Notes under the pieces: model-generated
The model's input: the letters and a program-made list of their open reading frames with translations, nothing else
Told to the model about the DNA's origin: nothing
Databases searched by the model: none
Position numbers and translations under genes: made by a program
Shown here: positions 1 through 8,384 of the stretch, piece after piece
How positions within the stretch are numbered: position 1 is the stretch's first letter
Layout of the letters: every line of letters starts with the position of its first letter
Origin: Cytobacillus firmus DS1
GTDB taxonomy: Bacteria > Bacillota > Bacilli > Bacillales > Cytobacillaceae
NCBI RefSeq assembly: GCF_000565285.1
Contig: NZ_APVL01000003.1
Location: 279,980 to 343,979, forward strand
DNA: 64,000 bases
Direction of reading: 5' to 3'

Positions 1-2
1 CA

Positions 3-245
3 GAGGCATCTCTGCCGGAAGCAACCAGATTGATCCAGTTTCCTGAAGGAGAATACCTCATTGTGAAAGGAGAAGCCGGAACATCTGAGGAATTGAGCAA
101 TATGCTTACGGGGATTGCCTTTGGTCAAGCACTCCCGGAAGCAACGGATTACGCCTATGTCGGCGGGCCAAATGCCTCGGTTGAAATGGGGCAGCGAAAC
201 GGAATGGTATTCGGTGAGATGTGGATTCCTGTTGTGAGGAAATAG
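3..245 (+). CDS. GyrI-like / AraC effector-binding domain protein, C-terminal fragment
   Basis: The reading frame is open from the window edge and ends in a TAG at 243-245, so only the last 80 or so residues are visible. The tail (acidic patch, then FGEMWIPVVRK) has the strand pattern and terminal W-I-P-V that close the GyrI-like/AraC effector-binding fold (Rob, BmrR C-terminal, SbmC family). These domains bind small hydrophobic or cationic ligands and may stand alone or follow a DNA-binding domain. The upstream part, which would show whether an HTH is present, lies outside the window. Family call moderately sure; specific role unknown. Confidence 0.6.
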   Translation, partial: EASLPEATRLIQFPEGEYLIVKGEAGTSEELSNMLTGIAFGQALPEATDYAYVGGPNASVEMGQRNGMVFGEMWIPVVRK

Positions 246-260
246 GAGATAGTAACAAAA

Positions 261-307
261 GGTGTGCCTGACCCCCGGCATTCGCAGTATGCCTGGGGTC
301 AGACACC
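261..307. repeat. Short palindromic repeat, family R1 copy a (variant core)
   Basis: Imperfect inverted repeat: the arm GGTGTGCCTGACCCC at 261-275 pairs with GGGGTCAGACACC at 295-307. It lies between the convergent ends of the effector-binding gene and the histidine kinase and could serve as a transcription terminator. The outer arms match the R1 repeats at 5.8, 6.9, 11.8 and 13.7 kb, but the core differs. Confidence 0.6.
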
Positions 308-312
308 TGTAT

Positions 313-1521
313 CTACATGGCTGGAAAACGTATCACAACGGTTGTTCCATGCCCTATAGCAGTCTCGAAATGAATGGTCCCTTTATATTTTTCCACTATC
401 TCAAAGCAAATCATCATACCCAGTCCGGTGCCTTTGCTTTTCAGCGAATAAAAGGGCGTTCCGAGTGAGGCAACTTCTGATTCGGTCATCCCTCTCCCTT
501 GATCGGTAACCTTTATGGAAACAAATTCTTTTTCCCTTGCAGCCGCGACCTGAACGATATCCCCAAGCTTCGATGCCTCAATCGCATTTTTAATAATATT
601 GATCAGCAATTGCTTAAACTCCAGGCGGTTCACAGCGATATGACAGTTATCGGCCACATTTACTTCAATCCGGTTATCATGCAGCAGCCCATATGAATAC
701 AGTAGATCCGCCACACTCTGCAGAACAGTCCTGACCTCCACTGTTTCAGATGCATTTTCTTTTTCCGGTTTCGCAACAGACAGAAATTGAGAAATCACCT
801 GCTCAGCTGTATTTAATTCATCAATCATCAGCGAAATCTGTCCTTTTCGACTGGAAGAAAAGGAAGTATCCTGTTCAAATAACTGCAGAAAACCCTTCAC
901 CACGGTCAGAGGATTCCTGATCTCATGTGCAACCGCTGCTGCGAGCTGGCCTGTTATCTTCAAGCGCCCAGACTGCTGAATTTGTTCATAATAGAGCTGC
1001 TGTTTTTTTATCCGCCCATTCGTTAAGAAAAAAATAAAAAAAACAACCACCTGGCTCGCAAAAAAGTTAATCACATTCCCTATTAAATCCTGCTGTATAT
1101 AGGCGTATTGAAGTCCGTGATCCACAGCCGCAATATAGCCGAACAAAAGCACCGATCCAACACAATTGAGAATCAGCGAAAAATAAAAAATCCTGGAATC
1201 AAAAAACAGGATCGAAAGGGCGGGAATCAAACAAAGGAAAATAAAGTTCGACCAGGTCTCGGGATATAAAAAGAACAGCGTATAAAAGTAAACAGACGAT
1301 ATAACCGTGATGATCACTCTATGTACATACGTATCGACCCTGGGATACAGCAGCAGACAGACCGACAGAATGAGGACCAGCACCAGATTAAAAATATAGC
1401 CAGCCCCAAAGTCACCCATCCGCGGATTATCCGCCACCAGCCCCAGGATCATAATGGCGATCACAATAAACGCCACAATATGATAGATTTTTTTATTAAA
1501 TTTATTATTAAACTCCTTCAT
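313..1521 (-). CDS. Membrane-bound sensor histidine kinase (sporulation-kinase-like)
   Basis: A 402-residue histidine kinase. Residues about 12-165 form roughly six hydrophobic segments with almost no extracytoplasmic domain, as in KinB-type kinases. A HisKA box AVAHEIRNPLTVVKG follows with the phospho-acceptor at His199. HATPase_c motifs come next: N-box INIIKNAIEAS, G1 DQGRGM and G2 GTGLGMMICFEIVEKY. It autophosphorylates on His and passes phosphate to a response regulator. No regulator gene is adjacent, so it is an orphan, like the kinases feeding the Spo0 phosphorelay (inference). The start ATG at 1521 is preceded by a good AAAGGGG ribosome site. The sensed signal is unknown. Confidence 0.85.
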   Translation of the reverse strand: MKEFNNKFNKKIYHIVAFIVIAIMILGLVADNPRMGDFGAGYIFNLVLVLILSVCLLLYPRVDTYVHRVIITVISSVYFYTLFFLYPETWSNFIFLCLIPALSILFFDSRIFYFSLILNCVGSVLLFGYIAAVDHGLQYAYIQQDLIGNVINFFASQVVVFFIFFLTNGRIKKQQLYYEQIQQSGRLKITGQLAAAVAHEIRNPLTVVKGFLQLFEQDTSFSSSRKGQISLMIDELNTAEQVISQFLSVAKPEKENASETVEVRTVLQSVADLLYSYGLLHDNRIEVNVADNCHIAVNRLEFKQLLINIIKNAIEASKLGDIVQVAAAREKEFVSIKVTDQGRGMTESEVASLGTPFYSLKSKGTGLGMMICFEIVEKYKGTIHFETAIGHGTTVVIRFPAM

Positions 1522-1692
1522 ACATACCCCTTTGGTTATCTATATCGCACCTAATTAAAATATATCACGATTGGCGGGTGATGGTAAAATAGGATTATTT
1601 TGTATTCAAATTAAACTGAAGAGTGAAACCGCAGCGAAAAGAGGATCATTTTGTTTATGAGCATCCCAGGCACTTTATCGCTCTCGCCCCGG

Positions 1693-2184
1693 TCAGGGAG
1701 TGCATTTAGCGATTTTAAATTTTTTAAGCAGTTCAAAGAATGCTCCGATGAGCAAACGTGCCAGTGGCACAGTCAGCGGCAGCAGGATAAATGCATAAAA
1801 TGTTCCCCAAATTAAAACGCCCTCGACATTAACACCTGCAGCTCCACTTGCTGTGTAAGTTCTGAGGCTGCCCCCCCTTACTGCATACTCTCCAAATAAG
1901 GCACCAATCGTCCCGCTGTACAGGCTATTAAACAGGGCAGAGATTAAGCTCAGGAACCAAAGCTTTTTATTTGAAACATTTTCTTGTCTGGCAAAATAAA
2001 ACCCTAATATGGAAAAGGTGATGGTAACAGGAGGAAACGTCGCGTAATATATCCATCGCTCGCCAGCTAAAGAGGTAAAGCCGCCCGCAAGCCCCTGTGC
2101 TGCCACCATAAACAGAAAGGAAAGGCAAAGTGATAAAACAAAACCAAAAATAAAGCCGATTAAGACTCCTCCTGTAATTTTCAT
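1693..2184 (-). CDS. Hypothetical polytopic membrane protein
   Basis: A 163-residue protein with about four hydrophobic segments (roughly residues 5-35, 45-65, 75-97 and 122-150) and a lysine-rich C-terminus. I do not recognise a named family. It is the third gene of a leftward unit of three membrane-protein genes, with a 16-nt gap to the gene before it. A weak AGGAACAGGA ribosome site precedes the ATG. Co-transcription with the DUF2306-like gene and with the gene at 2201-2776 is likely. No catalytic motif is visible. Confidence 0.65.
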   Translation of the reverse strand: MKITGGVLIGFIFGFVLSLCLSFLFMVAAQGLAGGFTSLAGERWIYYATFPPVTITFSILGFYFARQENVSNKKLWFLSLISALFNSLYSGTIGALFGEYAVRGGSLRTYTASGAAGVNVEGVLIWGTFYAFILLPLTVPLARLLIGAFFELLKKFKIAKCTP

Positions 2185-2200
2185 AGTTTCCTGTTCCTAT

Positions 2201-2776
2201 TCATCCAGATTTTTCATTAGCACTAACCCCTTGTGAAATGCCCTTTTTTAATTCCTGAATTACTTTCACGATTGCCGCCATAAAAAACAGTGAGATGGCG
2301 AGCGGAACAAATGTAAAAGCATATTCAATGAAATAGCCGCCAATGATAAAGGAGGATAGTCCCATCCCAATGGCCATGATAAGATAAGCTTTGCTTTTAT
2401 AAATCCACGCGTACGGAAGGAAATGCGAGGCGCCAAGCAACCCGATTGTAAACGGCAGATACTCCGGTATTTTCATATAAACAACAATAAAGACCGGGAT
2501 AAAGAAAGCCTGTGGAGCTGCTGTAAAAGCGCCAAGTTCACTTAGCGGATTGTTCTTTACAAATAAATCGATTTTCAGGACATGTCCGAGCACCAGCCCG
2601 AGCGGGAAGATCGCCATTAATCCCCAAATCCAAATAAGATGGACAATTTCTTTTGCAAATACAAACGGAATCAAGGCCATCAAAAGCCAGACAATAGCCC
2701 CACCCAGCAGTATAGGATAACCCTTTTTCGCTGTAGCAATCAGATTGTCTCTTGCTTGGTCAACAGTATGATTCAT
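2201..2776 (-). CDS. Polytopic membrane protein, DUF7010-like
   Basis: A 191-residue protein with a short soluble N-terminus (MNHTVDQARDNLIATAKKGY) and about six membrane segments. Its layout and the internal GASHFLPYAWIYKSKAYL stretch resemble the uncharacterised DUF7010 family (from memory, not searched). The ribosome site GAGGAGGG lies 7-8 nt before the ATG. It is the middle gene of the three-gene membrane unit at 1693-3508. Function unknown. Confidence 0.7.
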   Translation of the reverse strand: MNHTVDQARDNLIATAKKGYPILLGGAIVWLLMALIPFVFAKEIVHLIWIWGLMAIFPLGLVLGHVLKIDLFVKNNPLSELGAFTAAPQAFFIPVFIVVYMKIPEYLPFTIGLLGASHFLPYAWIYKSKAYLIMAIGMGLSSFIIGGYFIEYAFTFVPLAISLFFMAAIVKVIQELKKGISQGVSANEKSG

Positions 2777-2791
2777 TTATTTCCCTCCTCA

Positions 2792-3508
2792 TCATTTACT
2801 TATTTCTTGAGCAGACGGCTTTGGTTTTCTGTTGTATTTTCGATCGTACTGGACGATGAAGCCAATCATAACAGGTACCAGTACAAGGGTCGGCAGCAGC
2901 CAAAGGACCAGGCTGGTTGACTGTATATTCAGCACCCTTGGCGCTCCGAACACGGTAAATGCCGTGACAGTTGAAATTCCACAGGCAATCATTCCGCCAA
3001 AGTGTTCATACACCCAGTGCATTTTCTTTGCCGGTGCCTTGAGCCAGTACTTTAGCTGGATTCCAGCCAGCAGCGGCCCGATCAGCGGAAAATAGATCAG
3101 AAGCGGTGATGTCAATAGAATACCGTAGATGCTGATCCCGCCGCCTGCCAGCCCAAGAATGACAGCAGCCGTTATGTCCAATGGATTCCGGTGTGCTACC
3201 TTCCTCTTTTTATAATTTATTACGCGCATGCCATACAATGCCGATACCGCGCTTAAAATAGAGATGAAAATCAGGAACCAGGAGAAAGAAATCCTCCCGC
3301 TGTCCGCAGCATCGTCAAAAGCTACCCGGTATACGCCCATATAGAAGGCGGAGATGGCGACAACAGCCATCGACCAGACATAAATCCAGCCGGTTCTATT
3401 ATGAATCTTCCCTCCTTTTTTCGTTAATAGCGGCAGCCAAAATAAAATCAGTGCCAAGAAGCCAGCCGCTATATGTGCCACTCTAAAAACCGAAAACAGT
3501 TCTTCCAT
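2792..3508 (-). CDS. DUF2306-like membrane protein
   Basis: A 238-residue protein with about seven hydrophobic segments. The N-terminal part (RVAHIAAGFLALILFWLP, then KKGGKIHNRTGWIYVWSM) carries the conserved histidine and the HNRTGW-like motif seen in DUF2306 proteins, some of which are suspected heme-linked membrane proteins. The frame extends nine codons upstream to 3535, but the ATG at 3508 has AGGAGG at ideal distance and begins MEELFSVFRVAH, so it is preferred. First gene of the leftward three-gene unit, divergent from the MocR-type regulator across 222 bp, which suggests that regulator controls it. Confidence 0.75.
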   Translation of the reverse strand: MEELFSVFRVAHIAAGFLALILFWLPLLTKKGGKIHNRTGWIYVWSMAVVAISAFYMGVYRVAFDDAADSGRISFSWFLIFISILSAVSALYGMRVINYKKRKVAHRNPLDITAAVILGLAGGGISIYGILLTSPLLIYFPLIGPLLAGIQLKYWLKAPAKKMHWVYEHFGGMIACGISTVTAFTVFGAPRVLNIQSTSLVLWLLPTLVLVPVMIGFIVQYDRKYNRKPKPSAQEISK

Positions 3509-3730
3509 GTCTTCCTCCTGTTTGTAAAATTTCAACCTTATCTTATATATGTCTTCATTTTATTAAACTTATTTGGTTAAAATATCCATAATTTATACTA
3601 TATTAAATTTTTTTGTGTTGAAAATAGACAGATTGAAAAAAATTTGGAGGACAGACCCGATTTTACAAATACAAATATGCTAATATTCTGTACAATTACC
3701 TTATATTAGAATTTGTGAGGCGATTTTCAA

Positions 3731-5134
3731 ATGCTTACTTTGCATCCGAATGTTCCGCATTACCGCCAAATCTATGAAAATATTAAAAATGATATTATAA
3801 ATGGAAATTTACATGCAAATGTTAAGCTTCCTTCAATCCGTTCGCTGGCCGATCATTTGAATATCAGCACCACCCCAGTGGAGGCAGCTTATCAGCAATT
3901 GGCGGCGGAGGGGCTGATCGAAAGCAGAGCGCGTAAAGGCTTCTTTGTCAATGGACTGCCGCCTGATTACCTCCGCCTTGGAATAAGGAGCAGCAATGAG
4001 CATGAATCGAACTCTCTGTTTCCAGCCAGAGATACACCCGGTGGTTATCTATATGATTTCCACATCTCCGCAATAGAGAAAGAAGCTTTTCCTCTCAGCA
4101 GCTGGAAAAAGGTTACGGCTGAAGTCGTGTCAGATGACCGCCTGAACCTTAATTACGGAGAGCCACAGGGAGAATTGGGGCTTAGAATACAGCTTGTGCA
4201 TTATTTGCGTAATTTCAGAGGTGTTCACTGCCGCCCTGAACAAATTATCATAGCCGGCGATCAGGCCTATCTCATGTTCCTCCTTTCCATGCTTCTTAAA
4301 GAAAAATACAGTGATTTAGCAATAGAAAACCCGGGCTATCAGCTTATACCGGCTGTATTCAGAAAAAGCGGCTTTTCTATTTTACCTATGCCGCTTGATG
4401 AGGATGGCATCAACATTCATTCGCTTCTGAAGTGCGAATGCAAGCTTGCTGCTGTCACCCCCTCCCATCAATTCCCGACTGGAAAATTGATGTCACTCGA
4501 AAAACGGCAATCCCTGCTCAATTGGGCACGGAATCGAAACGGCTATATTATCGAGGACGACTATGACGGTGAATTCCAATATGATAACAAACCGCTTCCT
4601 TCGCTTCAGGGCCTTTCAGAGAATACGAATGTCATCTACCTTGGGGGTTTTTCACAGATACTTGCTCCGGCTATAGGCATCCACTATATGGTGCTGCCAT
4701 ACGATTTGCTGGAGGACTATCACCGCATAAGAATAGAGCTCATGCTCGAGCATCCTGCCTCGAGGCTGAGCCAGTTCACCCTTCAGTCATTCATGGAGCA
4801 GGGATATTTGGCAAAACATATCCGGAGGGCGAGGAAGCTTTATAAAGAAAAGCACGAAAGACTTGTTGCCGCGCTGGAAACGCATCTAGGCGGAAAAATG
4901 TCCATTACCGGCAGAGGCGCTGGTTTCCATATCACCATTTCTGTGAATGATACACGCACATCAGGCGAACTGTGTCTATTGGCAAAAAATAAGGGCGTCC
5001 GTATCATCGATGCCAATGCTTTTTATGTCAAAGCTTCCGAACCGCTTCCCCCTTCCATCATGATCGGTTTTGCCGGCATCCTTCTTGATCAGATCGAACC
5101 AGGCATCAAAAAGCTGGCGGAAGCTTGGTCCTGA
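3731..5134 (+). CDS. MocR/GabR-type GntR regulator with aminotransferase-like domain (PLP lysine replaced)
   Basis: A 467-residue fusion of a GntR winged HTH (about 8-76; LPSIRSLADHLNISTTPVEAAYQQL) and a fold-type I aminotransferase domain (about 110-460). The pocket has an intact DDYDGEF Asp/Tyr region and a SHQFPTG motif. At the PLP-lysine position, where the family reads SKTL or similar, this protein reads SQIL: residue 309 is Gln (codon CAG at 4655-4657). Without that Lys it cannot form the internal aldimine. MocR proteins normally sense PLP with an amine or amino acid and often control a divergent gene, here the DUF2306-like membrane unit. The start ATG follows GTGAGG. Confidence 0.9.
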   Translation: MLTLHPNVPHYRQIYENIKNDIINGNLHANVKLPSIRSLADHLNISTTPVEAAYQQLAAEGLIESRARKGFFVNGLPPDYLRLGIRSSNEHESNSLFPARDTPGGYLYDFHISAIEKEAFPLSSWKKVTAEVVSDDRLNLNYGEPQGELGLRIQLVHYLRNFRGVHCRPEQIIIAGDQAYLMFLLSMLLKEKYSDLAIENPGYQLIPAVFRKSGFSILPMPLDEDGINIHSLLKCECKLAAVTPSHQFPTGKLMSLEKRQSLLNWARNRNGYIIEDDYDGEFQYDNKPLPSLQGLSENTNVIYLGGFSQILAPAIGIHYMVLPYDLLEDYHRIRIELMLEHPASRLSQFTLQSFMEQGYLAKHIRRARKLYKEKHERLVAALETHLGGKMSITGRGAGFHITISVNDTRTSGELCLLAKNKGVRIIDANAFYVKASEPLPPSIMIGFAGILLDQIEPGIKKLAEAWS

Positions 5135-5220
5135 TGCATTCTGTCCTATAAAAAAAGAGTAAACTGTCTATTTTATCGACGGAAGTCCGCAGGTATGATG
5201 GAAGAAAAAACATAAGGGGC

Positions 5221-5778
5221 ATGAACATGAAAAAGTACGAACGATTCTTGGAAGGCGACAAGGTGTACCTTAGACCTTACCACCCTGAAGATTTGGACTT
5301 CTTCTATAATGGGCTGTACATTTTTGATACGAGGACGCTCACCGGGCTGAAGAAGGTTTATACGAAAGAGTTCATGGGGGAGTATTTTGCCAAAATCAGC
5401 AGTGATGACAGCAGAATTTTCCTTGTTATAGCTGACAAAGAAAATGATGAGCTGATAGGGGATGTGGAGATAAACGATATCGACTGGATGAACCGTTCAG
5501 CCAATATCCGCATCCAGATTTCAAATGGGAATTACCTTTCAAAAGGCTTTGGAACAGAGGCTATGAAGCTGCTGCTGGATTATGGTTTCGGTGTCTACAA
5601 TCTTCACCGCTTCGATCTTGAAGTGTATTCATATAATCTGCGCGCCATTAAGGCATACGAAAAGCTGGGCTTTAAGCAGGAAGGAATAAAGCGGAAAAGC
5701 CACTATTATCACCATGAATTTCATGACACCATCATGATGGGGCTGCTGAAAGAAGAATTCCAGCCTTTAATGCACTGA
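5221..5778 (+). CDS. GNAT family N-acetyltransferase (RimJ/RimL-like)
   Basis: A 185-residue protein of the Acetyltransf_3 type. The start EGDKVYLRPYHPEDLDFFY gives the first strand and helix. The acetyl-CoA loop is in SKGFGTEAMKLLLDYGFG (Q/RxxGxG-like), followed by N-L-H-R-F-D-L-E-V and the NLRAIKAYEKLGFKQEGI motif near the C-terminus. Such enzymes move acetyl groups from acetyl-CoA to an amine on proteins or small molecules; the substrate here cannot be told. AAGGGGC precedes ATGAACATG, so either ATG could be used. Monocistronic; it ends just before repeat R1 copy b. Confidence 0.85.
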   Translation: MNMKKYERFLEGDKVYLRPYHPEDLDFFYNGLYIFDTRTLTGLKKVYTKEFMGEYFAKISSDDSRIFLVIADKENDELIGDVEINDIDWMNRSANIRIQISNGNYLSKGFGTEAMKLLLDYGFGVYNLHRFDLEVYSYNLRAIKAYEKLGFKQEGIKRKSHYYHHEFHDTIMMGLLKEEFQPLMH

Positions 5779-5788
5779 AAACTAAATA

Positions 5789-5842
5789 AAGGGGCCTGCC
5801 CACTGCACTTTAAAGCAGTAGTGAAGTTGGGGACAGGCACCT
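5789..5842. repeat. Short palindromic repeat, family R1 copy b
   Basis: GGGGCCTGCCC arm, core CTTTAAAGCAGTAGTGAAGT, closing arm GGGGACAGGCACC. It is a diverged member of the family at 6883, 11846 and 13701, lying directly downstream of the GNAT gene. Confidence 0.7.
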
Positions 5843-5898
5843 TTTTAAGAGGTATTTTTTATCTAATCTAGAATACCTATAAAAAGGAGCAATTACTG

Positions 5899-6369
5899 AT
5901 GGGGGTTATGATGAATAAAGAAAATATTATAAAAGTGAAAAAGAGTTTAATTGATTGGTCAGCTTCCTTGAAGAACATCTCAACTGAATTATGGTTTGAA
6001 CCTTTCAAAAAAGGATCATGGGGAACAGCAGATGTGATTTCGCATTTTATTTCATGGGACAAATTTATGATAGAAAATAGAATTAACTGCCTTCTGAGAA
6101 AAGAGGATTTCCCACAAATAACTGTTGATGCCGAAGCTATTAATAAAGAAGCCTCTATTTATGCAAGATCAGGTATATCCAAAGAGGACCTTATTAGCGA
6201 ATTTATTAATATAAGAACTGAATTACTATCATTAATTGATAAAATCCCAGATGATCAATTTAGTAAACCTTGTCCAGGAAAGGAGCATATTACGTTGGGT
6301 GAATATTTTACCGGTATGGCAGAACATGATATAAAACATGTCGATCAAATTAATAAGCACTTAAATTAA
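5899..6369 (+). CDS. DinB-superfamily protein (four-helix bundle, putative metal enzyme)
   Basis: A 156-residue protein with the DinB/YfiT four-helix layout. The first helix ends near WSASLKNIS, a His sits in ADVISHFISWDKF, and a further His cluster in MAEHDIKHVDQINKHL sits where the family's other metal ligands lie (H-x3-H). Members include thiol-dependent S-transferases and DNA-damage-induced proteins of unknown role; nothing here narrows it. AAAAAGGAGC lies 9 nt before the ATG at 5899. The gene is AT-rich compared with the GNAT gene upstream. Hairpin terminator follows. Confidence 0.75.
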   Translation: MGVMMNKENIIKVKKSLIDWSASLKNISTELWFEPFKKGSWGTADVISHFISWDKFMIENRINCLLRKEDFPQITVDAEAINKEASIYARSGISKEDLISEFINIRTELLSLIDKIPDDQFSKPCPGKEHITLGEYFTGMAEHDIKHVDQINKHLN

Positions 6370-6370
6370 T

Positions 6371-6395
6371 GTCATTGTTTTTTCAATGACTTTTT
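6371..6395 (+). terminator. Rho-independent terminator of the DinB-like gene
   Basis: GTCATTG / CAATGAC stem with a T-rich loop, followed by TTTTTATTTTG, starting immediately after the stop codon. Confidence 0.75.
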
Positions 6396-6504
6396 ATTTT
6401 GTTTTAATGACGATGACTCTGCATTATAGGTATTTACAAAAAATATTATTTATTGGACAATTTTACCACAGTAATATGTAATTAAACTTTAGGAGGAGGA
6501 TTAC

Positions 6505-6872
6505 TTGAAATTAGCTGCTGGCGTTATGCTTATTATTATGAGTATCGTTCATGTCATTTATGGGGAAAAATGCAGGTAAATCTATTAAAGAATCTGGGAG
6601 CAAGTAATATTCTAATAGGATCTTTCAGAGCAATGTCTTTGCAGGGAGGTCTTCTTGTTTTTATAGTTGGTGCAGCAGAGATTCTGGTTTATGCCGGATT
6701 AATTGAATTAACCGGATTTGCGGCATACATCCCAATGGGCATATTGTGTATAAATGTAATATCGGTTTTTATTGTTGCTTTTCTTAAACATCCCGAACTA
6801 ATTAAAGCCACAATACCTCAATTCATATTTTTTTCGGCCATTATAATTATTCAATTTTTAAGTATCAATTAA
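6505..6872 (+). pseudogene. Small membrane-protein gene broken by a single-base frameshift
   Basis: AGGAGGAGG at 6491-6499 points to a TTG start at 6505 that opens MKLAAGVMLIIMSIVHVIYGEK and then meets a stop (TAA at 6577-6579). The sequence continues convincingly in another frame as 100 residues starting at 6570 (MQVNLLKNLGASN... to ...IQFLSIN) with four hydrophobic segments. The two parts would join as GEK-MQV if the A5 run at about 6567-6571 had one more A. The downstream part has no ribosome site of its own. A homopolymer sequencing error, recent inactivation or ribosomal slippage would all look like this. Intact product about 123 residues, function unknown. Confidence 0.65.
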
Positions 6873-6882
6873 TATCCAAAAA

Positions 6883-6935
6883 AGGGCCTGACCGTCTGCC
6901 CTTTAAAGCGGTAGTATCGTTAGGGTCAGGCACCT
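6883..6935. repeat. Short palindromic repeat, family R1 copy c
   Basis: GGGCCTGACC arm, core CCCTTTAAAGCGGTAGTATCG, closing arm GGGTCAGGCACCT. The arms pair as a hairpin. It lies between the convergent frameshifted membrane gene and the DUF4385 gene and is positioned to act as a bidirectional terminator. Confidence 0.75.
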
Positions 6936-6992
6936 ATATTATGTTGTGCAGATTCATGTATCCTTTACGCAGCATGCAAAGTGCATGCTGCT

Positions 6993-7439
6993 TCAGCCAT
7001 ATTTCTTCTGATGCTCTTTTTTCCGCTTAAGATAATCCTTATCCTCCCGCGCGAGCTTCCATTTTCCCATAAAGATGGACGCTGATTCTGCCTTCTCCGG
7101 ATCATTCTGCCTTTCGTTGATCTTGCCATTCTCATCATATTTTTTCCCGCCTTTGTAATTCGTATAGCGGCGGGCTCTTGTATATCCCATCTGCAGAAAT
7201 TTCCTTGCCATGTCCATCCCGACAAAATCTTCTTTCTCCTTATAATCGAGAAACATTTGATAGATCTTATCCGATGACTCCTCAGCAATTTCCGGAGTCT
7301 TAAATCGCCAATGCTTTAGAATCTCGCTCTTATAAGGCTCTACCAGCAGCACACCCTGTTCTCCCCTGCCAACCCTATACAGCTCAGGATTCTTGCGAAA
7401 ATCTATTGTGTCAAAATCCAAATCGTAATCGAAGGCCAT
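6993..7439 (-). CDS. DUF4385 family protein
   Basis: A 148-residue soluble protein. The stretches FDTIDFRKNPELYRVGRGEQ, VEPYKSEILKHWRFKTPEI and MDMARKFLQMGYTRARRY are the hallmark blocks of the DUF4385 family, small basic proteins of unknown role. The frame continues upstream to 7472, but the ATG at 7439 (MAFDYDLDF) has AAGGA at good distance and matches the usual family start. The C-terminus is strongly basic (Lys/Arg rich), so nucleic-acid contact is possible but unproven. Monocistronic. Confidence 0.8.
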   Translation of the reverse strand: MAFDYDLDFDTIDFRKNPELYRVGRGEQGVLLVEPYKSEILKHWRFKTPEIAEESSDKIYQMFLDYKEKEDFVGMDMARKFLQMGYTRARRYTNYKGGKKYDENGKINERQNDPEKAESASIFMGKWKLAREDKDYLKRKKEHQKKYG

Positions 7440-7583
7440 ATCTGTCATCCTTTTTATTTTGGGTTTACCCATGACAGTCTTTTTGTATGCAAAGTAAAGT
7501 TATTTAGTGCTTTCGGGAAGCTAAGGGGTGGTGCTCGTGTTCATTGTACACATAAAAATGGGCTTCATTGGCGAAAAGTTCTA

Positions 7584-7633
7584 TTGACATGTAAGCTATT
7601 TAGTCATACTATATACTAGTAATAAGTAACACA
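7584..7633 (+). promoter_or_regulatory. SigA promoter and candidate PadR operator for the DUF1048 operon
   Basis: TTGACA (7584-7589), 17-bp spacer and TACTAT (7607-7612) make a strong SigA promoter. TACTATATACTAGT and TAGTAATAAGTAACACAG overlap the -10 and start region. A similar string, TGGTAGTAAGTAATACAG, recurs at 9324-9341 ahead of the ABC exporter genes. PadR repressors bind AT-rich dyads in this position, so autoregulation is plausible (inference). Confidence 0.6.
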
Positions 7634-7672
7634 GAATACCTGTAACACTAAAAATAAATGGAGATGAAAAAT

Positions 7673-8017
7673 TTGGAAAACATCACAGAAATGCTGAAAG
7701 GGGTGCTTGAGGGTTGTGTGCTTGAGATCATCAGCCGCGGAGAAACTTATGGCTATGAAATCACCCAACAGCTGCGAGAACTTGGCTTCACTGATGTGGT
7801 TGAAGGAACAGTTTATACAATTACCATGCGACTTGAGAAAAACAATCTGGTGAACATCGAGAAAAAACCATCCACTATGGGACCGCCGAGAAAATTTTAC
7901 ACACTTAACGCAGCAGGTCAAGAGCATCTTGAAATCTTTTGGAAAAAATGGGATTTCGTTTCGAGCAAAATTGACGAACTCAAAACGAAAATAAAATCAA
8001 AAGGAGAAGTAATATGA
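7673..8017 (+). CDS. PadR family transcriptional regulator
   Basis: A winged-helix PadR protein of 114-119 residues. The segment ISRGETYGYEITQQLRELGF carries the family Y-G-Y-E-I motif, and GTVYTITMRLEKNNLV plus PSTMGPPRKFYTL form the recognition helix and wing. Ligand-responsive dimeric repressor; members often control multidrug exporters. GGAG at 7660-7663 fits a TTG start at 7673 (MENITEMLKG); an ATG at 7658 in the same frame is the alternative. The stop overlaps the next start (ATGA), so it heads the DUF1048 operon. It probably senses substrates of the ABC exporter at 9412-10923. Confidence 0.88.
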   Translation: MENITEMLKGVLEGCVLEIISRGETYGYEITQQLRELGFTDVVEGTVYTITMRLEKNNLVNIEKKPSTMGPPRKFYTLNAAGQEHLEIFWKKWDFVSSKIDELKTKIKSKGEVI

Positions 8018-8349
8018 TGAGTATTTTTGAAAAAATCTTTGGCGATTTTAGCGAAAAGAAAGCATGGCGTGAAATGGAAAACCGTGCAAAATCCTTACCT
8101 GAAGACTACTGGAAAGCCTACAAAGCGATGCAAAAATATCTCTGGAATACTGGCGGCGTGATGGATTGGCAAGAAACAAAATTCGTCTTTAATCACATCA
8201 TCGACCTCCTTGAAGAAGCGGCAGCCGATGGCAAGCGCGTTAAAGAAGTTACTGGCAATGACGTAGCAGCCTTCTGTGATGATCTTGCCATTGATGCAAA
8301 ATCATGGGTTGATAAGCAGCGGCAAAGGCTCAACGATGCGATTAAATAA
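8014..8349 (+). CDS. DUF1048 family protein, first copy
   Basis: A 111-residue, highly charged, mostly helical protein. The block EEAAADGKRVKEVTGNDVAAFCDDLAIDAKSW is the DUF1048 signature. It overlaps the padR stop by 4 nt and is translationally coupled. DUF1048 genes commonly sit beside PadR regulators in Firmicutes; their role is not established. It is similar throughout to the two following genes, so the three arose by tandem duplication. No signal peptide or membrane segment. Confidence 0.85.
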   Translation: MMSIFEKIFGDFSEKKAWREMENRAKSLPEDYWKAYKAMQKYLWNTGGVMDWQETKFVFNHIIDLLEEAAADGKRVKEVTGNDVAAFCDDLAIDAKSWVDKQRQRLNDAIK

Positions 8350-8384
8350 TAGAACTTCACTTTAGTATCTTAAAGGAGACTACA

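Noticed and set aside
2201..3508. Possible ABC transporter permeases
   Set aside because: No ATPase gene nearby and no ABC-permease motif in the three membrane proteins.
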